55,958 nt of DNA, from positions 1 through 55,958 of the forward strand of contig NZ_LZLY01000087.1 of the NCBI RefSeq assembly GCF_001673535.1, given 5' to 3'. Within the stretch, counting starts at the first letter, position 1. Each line of letters begins with the position of its first letter. The notes beneath the pieces are model-generated. The model was not told the DNA's origin. It worked only from the letters and a program-made list of their open reading frames with translations, and made no database searches. The translations under genes and the position numbers were made by a program. This DNA comes from Mycobacterium sp. 1081908.1 (lineage in GTDB: Bacteria > Actinomycetota > Actinomycetes > Mycobacteriales > Mycobacteriaceae). Below are positions 19,660-27,448 of this stretch, one piece after another.

Positions 19660-20201
19660 GCCTGTGGGACTCGGCGGTCTCGATCCTCGGCGACTGGCGC
19701 GCCCCGGACCCGGAGCAGGACTCGTTGCGCCACGCCGTGCTGGCCTTCGTGCACGCCCGGCCCGACGCCTGCCGCCGCGAGTGCGTGCCCGGGCACGTCA
19801 CCGCGTCGGCGCTGGTGCTCGACCACACCGGTTCGCAGGTGCTGCTGACGCTGCACCCCCGCCTGGGCCGCTGGGTGCAGCTGGGCGGGCACTGCGACGA
19901 GGACGACGCCGACGTCCTCGCCGCCGCGTTGCGCGAGGCGACCGAGGAATCCGGCGTCGACGGCCTGCGCATCGAGCCCGGGCTGGCCGCCGTGCACGTG
20001 CACCCGGTCACCTGCTCGCTGGGCGTGCCGACGCGGCACCTGGACCTGCAATTCGTCGCGCACGCACCGGCCGGCGCGCGGATCGCCATCAGCGACGAGT
20101 CGGACGACCTGCGGTGGTGGCCCGCCGACGCCCTGCCGGACGGCACCGATCACGCGCTGGAGTACCTCGTCGCGCGCGCGACGGGCCGAGCGTCACGCTA
20201 G
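19656..20201 (+). CDS. Nudix hydrolase
   Basis: This protein of 181 residues carries a full Nudix box: GGHCDEDD followed by AALREATEESGV (about residues 74-98), with the REATEE core that binds magnesium. Nudix enzymes split nucleoside diphosphates linked to another moiety; the substrate cannot be told here. The GTG start overlaps the mamA stop, so the two genes are co-translated. It ends in an inverted repeat that separates it from convergent manC. I do not recall a counterpart at this place in H37Rv. Confidence 0.92.
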   Translation: MSLWDSAVSILGDWRAPDPEQDSLRHAVLAFVHARPDACRRECVPGHVTASALVLDHTGSQVLLTLHPRLGRWVQLGGHCDEDDADVLAAALREATEESGVDGLRIEPGLAAVHVHPVTCSLGVPTRHLDLQFVAHAPAGARIAISDESDDLRWWPADALPDGTDHALEYLVARATGRASR

Positions 20202-20238
20202 CGTGGCTGTCGGCGTCGAGCGGTGCGCCAGCGTGACG
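20191..20238. terminator. Hairpin between convergent Nudix gene and manC
   Basis: Arms 20191-20203 and 20226-20238 pair in 12 of 13 positions (CGTCACGCT against AGCGTGACG at the base). The left arm covers the Nudix stop codon. It lies between two genes pointing toward each other and could end transcription from both sides. No U-tract is present, as is usual in mycobacteria. Confidence 0.65.
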
Positions 20239-20255
20239 TTCGAGATGATGCCGCC

Positions 20256-21332
20256 TCACACGTCGGACGAGTAGCGAATCCCGCCGTCGGGAATCGAAAC
20301 GCCGGGCCACACCCGGGCGCCGCGCAGCAGCTCGCAGCGCGCGCCGATGTCGGCGCCGTCGCCGATCACCCCGTCGCGGATCAGCGCCCGCGGGCCGATG
20401 CGCGCGCCGAAGCCGACGATCGACCGCTCGATCACGCTGCCGGCCTCCACCTTCACGCCGTCGAAGACCACCGCGCCGTCCAGCCGGACGCCCGGGCCGA
20501 TCTCGGCGCCGCGCCCGACGACCGTCCCGCCGATCAGCACCGCGCCCGGGGACACCGCCGCGCCGTCGTGCACAAGCTGCTCGCCGCGGTGACCGTGCAG
20601 CGCCGGCGACGGGGCGATCCCGCGGACCAGGTCCGCCGACCCGCGCACGAAGTCCTCGGGGGTGCCCATGTCTCGCCAGTAGGTGGCGTCGACGTAGCCG
20701 CAGACCTTCACGTCGGGATCGGACAGCAGGGCGGGGAACGCCTCGCGCTCCACCGAGACCTCGCGGCCCCGCGGGATCCGGTCGATGATGCCGCGCGCGA
20801 AGACATAGCAGCCGGCGTTGATCTGGTCGGTCGGCGGATCCTGGGTCTTCTCCAAAAACGCCGTGACGCGGCCGTTTTCGGTGGGCACGCAGCCGAACGC
20901 CCGCGGGTCGCCCACCCGCACCAGGTGCAGGGTGACGTCGGCGTGCTCGCTCTGGTGGAATTCCAGCAGCTGGCCCAGGTCGGCGCCGGACAGCACGTCG
21001 CCGTTGAACACCATCGCGGTGTCGTGGCGCAGGTGGTCGGCGACGTTGGCGATGCCGCCGCCCGTGCCGAGCGGCTGCTCCTCGGTGACGTATTCGAGCT
21101 GCAGGCCGAGCTTGGAGCCGTCGCCGAACTCGGCCTCGAAGACCTGGGCCTGATACGACGTGCTCAGGATGACGTGCTCGATGCCGGCCGCGGCGATCCG
21201 CGACAGCAGGTGGGTCAGGAACGGCAGCCCGGCGGTCGGCAGCATCGGCTTGGGCGCGGACAGCGTCAGCGGCCGCAGCCGGGTGCCCTTGCCGCCGACC
21301 AGGACCACCGCATCGACCTGTGAGGTTCCCAT
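20256..21332 (-). CDS. manC: Mannose-1-phosphate guanylyltransferase
   Basis: ManC makes GDP-mannose from mannose-1-phosphate and GTP, completing the route begun by ManA and ManB. The 358-residue protein has the nucleotidyltransferase signature VVLVGGKGTRLRPLTLSAPKPMLP at its start (about residues 9-32), VFNGDVLSG for metal binding, and a C-terminal left-handed beta-helix of hexapeptide repeats (about 245-340). It is annotated manB in H37Rv (Rv3264c), which can be confused with the phosphomannomutase. It follows wbbL by one base. Confidence 0.95.
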   Translation of the reverse strand: MGTSQVDAVVLVGGKGTRLRPLTLSAPKPMLPTAGLPFLTHLLSRIAAAGIEHVILSTSYQAQVFEAEFGDGSKLGLQLEYVTEEQPLGTGGGIANVADHLRHDTAMVFNGDVLSGADLGQLLEFHQSEHADVTLHLVRVGDPRAFGCVPTENGRVTAFLEKTQDPPTDQINAGCYVFARGIIDRIPRGREVSVEREAFPALLSDPDVKVCGYVDATYWRDMGTPEDFVRGSADLVRGIAPSPALHGHRGEQLVHDGAAVSPGAVLIGGTVVGRGAEIGPGVRLDGAVVFDGVKVEAGSVIERSIVGFGARIGPRALIRDGVIGDGADIGARCELLRGARVWPGVSIPDGGIRYSSDV

Positions 21333-21333
21333 C

Positions 21334-22233
21334 TCAGTGCCGCCCTCCCGCCGCGTTCCTTCTACTCAGGCGACGCGCGCTGCGCACCATCAGCCGCGAA
21401 CGCGCCACCAGCGAGGCCCGCAGCGTCCAGCGCAGCGGCGCACGCCACCAACCAGAATGCCGGTCGGCAAGGAACAAGTAGGTGCTTTTGTGATGAGCGG
21501 CCAGGTGGCGTTCCGGGTCGTGGCCGGTGGAGTGGCCCTTGTCGTGCAGCACCTCGGCCGTCGGCACGTAGACGTTCAGCCAGCCGGCCTTGCCCAGCCG
21601 GTCACCGAGGTCGACGTCCTCCATGTACATGAAGTAGCGCTCGTCGAACCCCCCGACCTGGCTGAACGCCGACCGCCGCACCAGCAGGCACGACCCCGAC
21701 AACCAGCCGACCGCCCGCTCGCTGGGCTCCAGCCGTTCCTGGCGGTAGGCCGCCGTCCACGGGTTGCGCTTCCAGAACGGCCCGACCACCGCGTGCATGC
21801 CGCCGCGGACCAGGCTGGGCAGGTGCCGCGCCGACGGATACACCGATCCGTCGGGGTCGCGGATCAGCGGCCCCAGGGCGCCGGCGTGCGGCCAGCGGGC
21901 GGCCGCGTCCAGCAGGGCGTCGATGCTGCCCGGCCCCCACTGCACGTCGGGGTTGGCCACGATCAGCCAGTCGTCGTCCACTCCCCCGCCCTCGGACAGG
22001 TGCGCGACCGCGCGGTTCACCGCGGTCCCGTATCCGAGGTTGGCGCCGGTGTCGAAGAACCGGACGTTCGGGAAGCGCTCGACGGCCGCCTGCGGGGCCC
22101 CGTCGGTGGACCCGTTGTCGGCCAGCAGCACGCTGACCGGGCGCTCGGTGGCGATCGACAGGGAGGCCAGGAACCTCTCCAGGTGCGGGCCCGGTGAGTA
22201 GGTCACCGTCACGACCGGCAGGACGTCAGTCAC
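21334..22233 (-). CDS. wbbL: Rhamnosyltransferase of the arabinogalactan linker
   Basis: WbbL adds L-rhamnose from dTDP-rhamnose to decaprenyl-PP-GlcNAc, forming the linker between peptidoglycan and arabinogalactan; it is essential in mycobacteria. The 299-residue GT2-type protein shows VVTVTYSPGPHLERFL, ADNGSTDG, NPDVQWGPGSIDALL (metal/sugar nucleotide site) and FDERYFMYMEDVDLGDRL. The GTG at 22233 is chosen because VTDVLPVV matches the M. tuberculosis N-terminus. It overlaps rmlD by 8 bp, so substrate and transferase are made together. Confidence 0.96.
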   Translation of the reverse strand: MTDVLPVVTVTYSPGPHLERFLASLSIATERPVSVLLADNGSTDGAPQAAVERFPNVRFFDTGANLGYGTAVNRAVAHLSEGGGVDDDWLIVANPDVQWGPGSIDALLDAAARWPHAGALGPLIRDPDGSVYPSARHLPSLVRGGMHAVVGPFWKRNPWTAAYRQERLEPSERAVGWLSGSCLLVRRSAFSQVGGFDERYFMYMEDVDLGDRLGKAGWLNVYVPTAEVLHDKGHSTGHDPERHLAAHHKSTYLFLADRHSGWWRAPLRWTLRASLVARSRLMVRSARRLSRRNAAGGRH

Positions 22234-23119
22234 GCGTCGAGGGTAACGGTCGATCGCCGGCAGCCGCGGCCACCGCCGCGACAAGCGCAGGGCGCCACGG
22301 CCGTAACGGTGTCAGGCCGGCCGCCGCGGACTCGCGGCTGCCCAGCGCGGAATAGCTCGGGCGCGGCGCGGGGCGCGGGAAGTCCTCGGTCTTGACCGGT
22401 CGCACCCGGTCCGGGTCGGCGCCGCACTCGGAGAACACCGCGCGGGCCTGCTCGAAGCGCGACACCGCACCCTCGTTGGCGGCGTGCAGGATCGGCCCGC
22501 GCACCCGCTCGTCGGCGACCTGCAGCAGCGCGACGGCCAGGTCGGCGACGTAGGTCGGCGATCCGACCTGGTCGTCGACCACGTCCACCGGGCCGTCCCC
22601 GGCCGCCAGGCGGCGCATGACGGCGACGAAGTCCTTGCCGGTCCCGCCGGTGTACAGCCACGCGGTCCGCACCACGACCGCGTCCGGCAGCGCCGCCAGC
22701 ACCGCCTCCTCGCCGGCCAGCTTGGACAGCGCGTACACGCCGCGCGCGTCACACTTGTCGCTGGGCTCGTACGGGCGCGCCCCGTCCTCGGGGGGCGGCC
22801 CGGTGAACATGTAGTCGGTGGAGACGTGGATGAGCCGGGCGCCGACCTTGGCGCAGGCGCGCGCCAGGAGCTCCGGACCGGTCTCGTTGACCGCGTAGGC
22901 ACGCGCCTCGTCGCTCTCCGCCGCGTCGACGTTGGTGTACGCGGCGCAGTTGACGACCACGTCGCCGGCCCGGATGATCCGTTCGGCCGCGGCCGGGTCG
23001 GTGATGTCCCACTGCGACGACGTCAGCGCCAGCACGTCTCGGCCCCCATCTGCGGCCAGCGCCGTCAGAGAAGTGCCCAATTGCCCGCCCCCGCCGCTGA
23101 TCACAAGCCTTTCCGACAT
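22226..23119 (-). CDS. rmlD: dTDP-4-dehydrorhamnose reductase
   Basis: RmlD carries out the last, NADPH-dependent step of dTDP-L-rhamnose synthesis, which supplies WbbL. The 297-residue SDR-type protein begins MSERLVISGGGGQLGTSL (Rossmann turn) and has VVNCAAYTNVDAAE, the catalytic STDYMFTG and YALSKLAGEEAV motifs, and GSPTYVADLA near the substrate site. The ATG at 23119 gives the usual length. It is divergent from lcp1, with 77 bp between. Confidence 0.96.
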   Translation of the reverse strand: MSERLVISGGGGQLGTSLTALAADGGRDVLALTSSQWDITDPAAAERIIRAGDVVVNCAAYTNVDAAESDEARAYAVNETGPELLARACAKVGARLIHVSTDYMFTGPPPEDGARPYEPSDKCDARGVYALSKLAGEEAVLAALPDAVVVRTAWLYTGGTGKDFVAVMRRLAAGDGPVDVVDDQVGSPTYVADLAVALLQVADERVRGPILHAANEGAVSRFEQARAVFSECGADPDRVRPVKTEDFPRPAPRPSYSALGSRESAAAGLTPLRPWRPALVAAVAAAAGDRPLPSTRD

Positions 23120-23196
23120 GTGTCGAGTCTGGCATGGCACAGGCACGCCGCTTTCAGCTACCCGAGAAGCGGCTGTGTCACAAGTAATCTGTTGTG

Positions 23197-24672
23197 ATGC
23201 CTGTGCAACGTGTGGTTCGTGTGGTTGCCACTGTGCTGACCGTCGCCGTCGTTTTCGGCACCGGGATCGCCTGGAGCAACGTCCGGTCCTTCGAGGACGG
23301 CATCTTCCACATGTCCGCGCCGTCGCTGGGCAAGGGCGGCGACGACGGCGCGATCGACATCCTGCTGGTCGGCCTCGACAGCCGCACGGACGCGCACGGC
23401 AACCCGCTGTCGGCCGAGGAGCTGGCGACGCTGCGGGCCGGCGACGAGGAGGCGACCAACACCGACACGATCATCCTGGTGCGGATCCCGAACAACGGGA
23501 AGTCGGCGACCGCCATCTCGATCCCGCGCGACTCCTACGTCTCGGCCCCCGGGCTGGGCAAGACGAAGATCAACGGCGTCTACGGCCAGACCCGGGAGGC
23601 GAAGCGGGCCACCCTGGTCAAGGCCGGCGCGTCGGCCGCCGAGGCCGAGGCGCAGGGCACCGAGGCCGGCCGCGAGGCCCTGATCAAGACCGTCGCCGAC
23701 CTGACCGGGGTCACCGTCGACCACTACGCCGAGATCGGGCTGCTGGGCTTCGCGCTGATCACCGACGCGCTCGGCGGCGTCGAGGTCTGCCTGAAAGAGC
23801 CGGTGTACGAACCGCTTTCGGGCGCCGACTTCCCGGCCGGCCGGCAGAAGCTCGACGGCCCGCAGGCGCTGAGCTTCGTCCGCCAGCGCCACGACCTGCC
23901 GCGCGGCGACCTGGACCGGGTGGTGCGCCAGCAGGTGGTGATGGCCTCGCTCGCGCACCGGATCATCTCCGGGCACACGCTGTCCAGCCCCACGACGCTG
24001 AAGCGGCTGGAGGCGGCTGTGCAGCGCTCGGTGGTGATCTCCTCGGGTTGGGACGTCATGGATTTCGTCCAGCAGCTGCAACAGCTGGCCGGCGGTAAGG
24101 TCGCCTTCGCCACCATCCCGGTGCTCGACGGGGCCGGCTGGAGCGACGACGGCATGCAGAGCGTGGTCCGGGTGGACGCCCACCAGGTCGCCGACTGGGT
24201 GGCGAGCCTGCTGCAAGACCAGGCCCAGGGCAAGACCGAGGAACTGGCATACACCCCGGCCAAGACCACCGTCGACGTGGTCAACGACACCGACATCAAC
24301 GGGCTGGCGGCGGCGGTGTCGAACGTGTTGAGCACCAAGGGATTCAGCTCCGGAACCGTCGGCAACAACGACGGCGGCCACGTGAAGGGCAGCCAGGTGC
24401 GCGCCGCCAAGACCGACGACCTGGGCGCCCAGCAGGTCGGCAAGGAACTGGGCGGGCTGCCCGTCGTCGCCGACCCGGCGCTGCCGGCCGGATCCGTCCG
24501 GGTGGTGCTCGCCAACGACTACACCGGCCCGGGCTCCGGCCTCTCCGGCGGCCCGGACGCCCAGGTGCTGCCCGCCCGGGCGTCCAACGCGGGCGCCGCC
24601 GGCGGCCCCAATACCCCGCCGCCGTCGCCGATCCTGACCGCCGGCTCCGACAAACCCGAGTGCATCAACTGA
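23197..24672 (+). CDS. lcp1: LytR-CpsA-Psr ligase joining arabinogalactan to peptidoglycan
   Basis: LCP proteins transfer lipid-linked glycan to peptidoglycan; the M. tuberculosis counterpart Rv3267 (Lcp1) attaches arabinogalactan. The protein of about 491 residues has one N-terminal membrane anchor (about residues 6-25). Its LCP domain shows ILLVGLDSRTD, NTDTIILVRIPNNG, SIPRDSYV, YAEIGLLGF and the arginine-rich FVRQRHDLPRGDLDRVVRQQ. A C-terminal LytR_C domain (about 345-440) and a proline-rich tail follow. It sits beside wbbL/rmlD, which build the linker it ligates. The start may be ATG 23197 or the GTG one codon before. Confidence 0.94.
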   Translation: MPVQRVVRVVATVLTVAVVFGTGIAWSNVRSFEDGIFHMSAPSLGKGGDDGAIDILLVGLDSRTDAHGNPLSAEELATLRAGDEEATNTDTIILVRIPNNGKSATAISIPRDSYVSAPGLGKTKINGVYGQTREAKRATLVKAGASAAEAEAQGTEAGREALIKTVADLTGVTVDHYAEIGLLGFALITDALGGVEVCLKEPVYEPLSGADFPAGRQKLDGPQALSFVRQRHDLPRGDLDRVVRQQVVMASLAHRIISGHTLSSPTTLKRLEAAVQRSVVISSGWDVMDFVQQLQQLAGGKVAFATIPVLDGAGWSDDGMQSVVRVDAHQVADWVASLLQDQAQGKTEELAYTPAKTTVDVVNDTDINGLAAAVSNVLSTKGFSSGTVGNNDGGHVKGSQVRAAKTDDLGAQQVGKELGGLPVVADPALPAGSVRVVLANDYTGPGSGLSGGPDAQVLPARASNAGAAGGPNTPPPSPILTAGSDKPECIN

Positions 24673-25391
24673 GCACGCTCGCCGGCGCCATCCTGGATCC
24701 GATGCTGCGGGCCGACCCGGTCGGCCCGCGCATCACCTATTACGACGACGCGACCGGCGAGCGCATCGAACTGTCCGCCGTGACGCTGGCCAACTGGGCG
24801 GCCAAGACCGGCAACCTGTTGCGCGACGAGCTGGGCGCCGGGCCGGCCGGCCGGGTCGCGATCCTGCTGCCGGCGCACTGGCAGACGGCGGCGGTCCTGT
24901 TCGGGGTGTGGTGGATCGGCGCCGAGGCGGTGCTCGAAGCGGGCGCCCCCGCGGACGTGGCGCTGTGCACCGCCGAGCGGCTCGACGAGGCCGACGCCGC
25001 CGTGGCGGGCGGCGAGGTCGCCGTCCTCTCGCTGGACGCGTTCGGCCGCCCGGCGCTCGACCTGCCGATCGGCGTCACCGACTACGCCACCGCCGTCCGG
25101 GTGCACGGCGACCAGATCGTCCCCGAACGCCACCCCGGCCCGGCGCTGGCCGGCCGATCGGTCGACGAGGTGCTGGCCGATTGCGAAAGGTCGTCCACCG
25201 CAAGGGAATTGACGTCCGGCGACCGGGTGCTCTCCACCGCCGCCTGGTCCGGTCCCGACCAACTGGTGGACGGCCTGCTGTCGATCCTGGCCGTCGGCGC
25301 GTCGCTGGTGCAGGTCGCCAACCCCGACCCGTCGGCGCTGGAGCGCAGGATCGTGACCGAAAAGGTCACCCGGGTGCTGTCGACAAGTTAG
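24660..25391 (+). CDS. TIGR03089-type conserved actinobacterial protein (Rv3268-like)
   Basis: This 243-residue protein overlaps the lcp1 end by 13 bp and is co-transcribed with it. The N-terminal part (TYYDDATGERIELSAVTLANWAAKTGNLL, then RVAILLPAHWQTAAVLFGVWWIGA) resembles the beginning of adenylate-forming (AMP-ligase) enzymes, but the ATP-binding and catalytic motifs of full enzymes are absent, so it is probably not an active ligase. A function linked to cell-wall ligation is suggested only by position. Confidence 0.85.
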   Translation: MHQLSTLAGAILDPMLRADPVGPRITYYDDATGERIELSAVTLANWAAKTGNLLRDELGAGPAGRVAILLPAHWQTAAVLFGVWWIGAEAVLEAGAPADVALCTAERLDEADAAVAGGEVAVLSLDAFGRPALDLPIGVTDYATAVRVHGDQIVPERHPGPALAGRSVDEVLADCERSSTARELTSGDRVLSTAAWSGPDQLVDGLLSILAVGASLVQVANPDPSALERRIVTEKVTRVLSTS

Positions 25392-25398
25392 CTTACCC

Positions 25399-25431
25399 TG
25401 CGCTAAGTTTACGGGGTTAACTCAGCGCAGG
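25399..25431 (+). terminator. Hairpin ending the lcp1 operon
   Basis: Arms 25399-25413 and 25417-25431 pair in 13 of 15 positions (CTGCGCTAAGTT against the reverse complement of the right arm) with a GGG loop. It begins 7 bases after the Rv3268-like stop. It has the stable-stem, no-U-tract form common for mycobacterial terminators and separates the operon from the PPE gene. Confidence 0.7.
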
Positions 25432-25506
25432 TGGGGCAGAGGGCTTGGCTGACAGGGACATCGGCATGCGTGCCGCTCGCATCGCGGCCAGCGAGGCGCG
25501 CGGCCC

Positions 25507-27096
25507 ATGACGGCGCCCATCTGGATCGCCGCCCCGCCGGAGGTGCATTCGGCGGCACTCAGCAGCGGGCCCGGCCCGGCGTCGTTGCTGGCGGCGGCCG
25601 GCGCGTGGCACACCCTGAGCGCCGAATATGACTCTGTCGCAACCGAACTCATCGCGGTCCTGGCCGGCGTCCAGTCCGGGCTGTGGCAGGGCCCGAGCGC
25701 GGAGTCGTACGTGGCCGCCCACGCGCCCTACCTGGCGTGGCTGACGCAGGCGAGCGCCGACAGCACCACGACCGCGGCCCTGCACGAAACCGCGGCCGCG
25801 GCCTACACCGCCGCGCTGGCCGCCATGCCGACACTGGCCGAACTCGCCACCAACCACGTCGTCCACGCCGTGTTGGTGGCGACCAATTTCTTCGGGCTCA
25901 ACACCATCCCGATCGCGCTCAACGAGGCGGACTACGTGCGGATGTGGCTCCAGGCCGCCGCCACGATGAGCGCCTACGACGCCACCTCCAGCGCGGCGGT
26001 GGCCGCAACGCCACAAATCACCCCGGCGCCGGTGCTGGTCAACCCCGTGTCGACGTGGGTCGACTCGGTAACCAGCGCCATCCAGACCGCCGGGCAGCTG
26101 GCCCAGGACGCGTCCACCCTGAACCTGACCGCCCTGCAGTCGGCGTTCCTGAACGCGATCCAGAACTTCAGCATCGCGGCGTTCATGGCGAATCCGGCCG
26201 GGTACACCCAGCAGACCGTCGAGTCGTTCGTGGGCCAGTTCCCGCTGCTGTCGGACCTCTATTTCGGGTTCGGCGGCGACCACCTCTTCGAGTTCGTCGA
26301 GAATCCGGTCGGGTTCGTGGAGAACATCGTCAACAAGTTCCTCGCGGATCCGGTTACGGCGCTGAGCAATCCGTTCCTCCTGGTCCTGTCCCCCGACGAT
26401 TTCGCCTCCATCGGCTACAGCACTTTTTCCCCGTTCATACCCGCCGCGGCCGCCCCCGCCGGCGCGCTGGGCGGCGTCGCGGGCCTGGCCCAGGCGACCG
26501 GGTTGGCCGGCCTTCCCGAACCCGCCGTCGCGCCGGCGCCGGCGCCGGCGGCGCACGGACCCGCGCTGTTGCCGGTCGTCGGGACGGCGACGCCCGCGCC
26601 CGGCACGACCATCGCGTCCGGCGCGGCACCCGCGCCCGCGCCCACGGCGAGCACCGTCGCCAATCCCGCGCCGCCGCCGGCGACCCCGACCGCGGGGGTC
26701 GCGGGTTTCGCGCCCCCCTATGCCCTGGCGCCGCCCGGCATCGACGTCGGCGAGGGGCTGCCCACCGGAGCCGGTGCCACCGCCAAAAGGCAAGCACCGC
26801 AGCCGGATAGCGCCGCGGCGGTATCCGCGGCGGCGGCGCGGGAGCTTCGGCGCCGGCGCGCGAAGCAACCCGCGCACAGCGACGAGTACATGGACATGGA
26901 CGTCGAGGTCGATCCGGAGTGGGCCGGGGCCTCGGATCGTGATGCGGGAACCATCGGCTTCGCCGGGACGGTCTCGAAAGGCGGGGCCCGCCCGACGGGG
27001 CTGACCGCGATCTCAGGCGACGAGTTCGGCGGCGGCCCGACGATGCCGATGCTGCCCAATACCTGGGAGCCCGACGGGCCCCGCGACACATATTGA
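25507..27096 (+). CDS. PPE family protein, PPW subgroup
   Basis: This mycobacterial PPE protein of 529 residues is exported by an ESX (type VII) system. The N-terminal PPE domain (about 1-170) begins [18 protein letters not shown] and has the helical-turn [10 protein letters not shown], the WxG-type motif needed for pairing with a PE partner. The middle is alanine/proline-rich. The C-terminus carries the two PPW marks, GFAGT (about residue 482) and PMLPNTW (about 517). No PE or ESX gene is adjacent, so its partner is encoded elsewhere. It lies between Rv3268-like and pacL1 genes, where I recall no PPE gene in H37Rv, so it may be a lineage-specific insertion. Confidence 0.92.
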   Translation: MTAPIWIAAPPEVHSAALSSGPGPASLLAAAGAWHTLSAEYDSVATELIAVLAGVQSGLWQGPSAESYVAAHAPYLAWLTQASADSTTTAALHETAAAAYTAALAAMPTLAELATNHVVHAVLVATNFFGLNTIPIALNEADYVRMWLQAAATMSAYDATSSAAVAATPQITPAPVLVNPVSTWVDSVTSAIQTAGQLAQDASTLNLTALQSAFLNAIQNFSIAAFMANPAGYTQQTVESFVGQFPLLSDLYFGFGGDHLFEFVENPVGFVENIVNKFLADPVTALSNPFLLVLSPDDFASIGYSTFSPFIPAAAAPAGALGGVAGLAQATGLAGLPEPAVAPAPAPAAHGPALLPVVGTATPAPGTTIASGAAPAPAPTASTVANPAPPPATPTAGVAGFAPPYALAPPGIDVGEGLPTGAGATAKRQAPQPDSAAAVSAAAARELRRRRAKQPAHSDEYMDMDVEVDPEWAGASDRDAGTIGFAGTVSKGGARPTGLTAISGDEFGGGPTMPMLPNTWEPDGPRDTY

Positions 27097-27166
27097 TATC
27101 GCAATATTTCAATGTTAACGTCGTGCAAGCATCAACCAACGCTGTGACGACAGGAAGGGTGCGGCG

Positions 27167-27448
27167 ATGGCGGTCTACGGGCTCCTGGCAAAGGCGGCGG
27201 GCACGGTGGTCACCGGCCTGGTCGGCGTGACGGCCTACGAGGTGGTACGCAAGGCCATGGCCAAGGCGCCGCTGCACGAGACCGCCGTGTCGGCCGCGGA
27301 GCTGGGGTTGCGGGGCACCCGCAAGGCCGAGGAGGCGGCCGAGTCCGCGCGCCTCAAGCTCGCCGACGTCATGGCCGAGGCCCGCGAGCGCATCGGTGAG
27401 GAGGCGCCCACGCCGTCCGTCACCGACACCCATGAGCACGACCACTGA
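27167..27448 (+). CDS. pacL1: Membrane metallochaperone-like protein PacL1
   Basis: This small protein of 93 residues has an N-terminal hydrophobic segment (about residues 5-25, LLAKAAGTVVTGLVGVTAY), a charged helical part rich in Ala/Glu/Arg, and a histidine/acid tail DTHEHDH. The H37Rv counterpart Rv3269 (PacL1) forms membrane platforms with the zinc exporter CtpC and binds zinc through its C-terminal Asp/His motif. The end overlaps ctpC by 17 bp, consistent with a shared function. A GGAAGGG-containing site precedes the ATG. Confidence 0.92.
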   Translation: MAVYGLLAKAAGTVVTGLVGVTAYEVVRKAMAKAPLHETAVSAAELGLRGTRKAEEAAESARLKLADVMAEARERIGEEAPTPSVTDTHEHDH

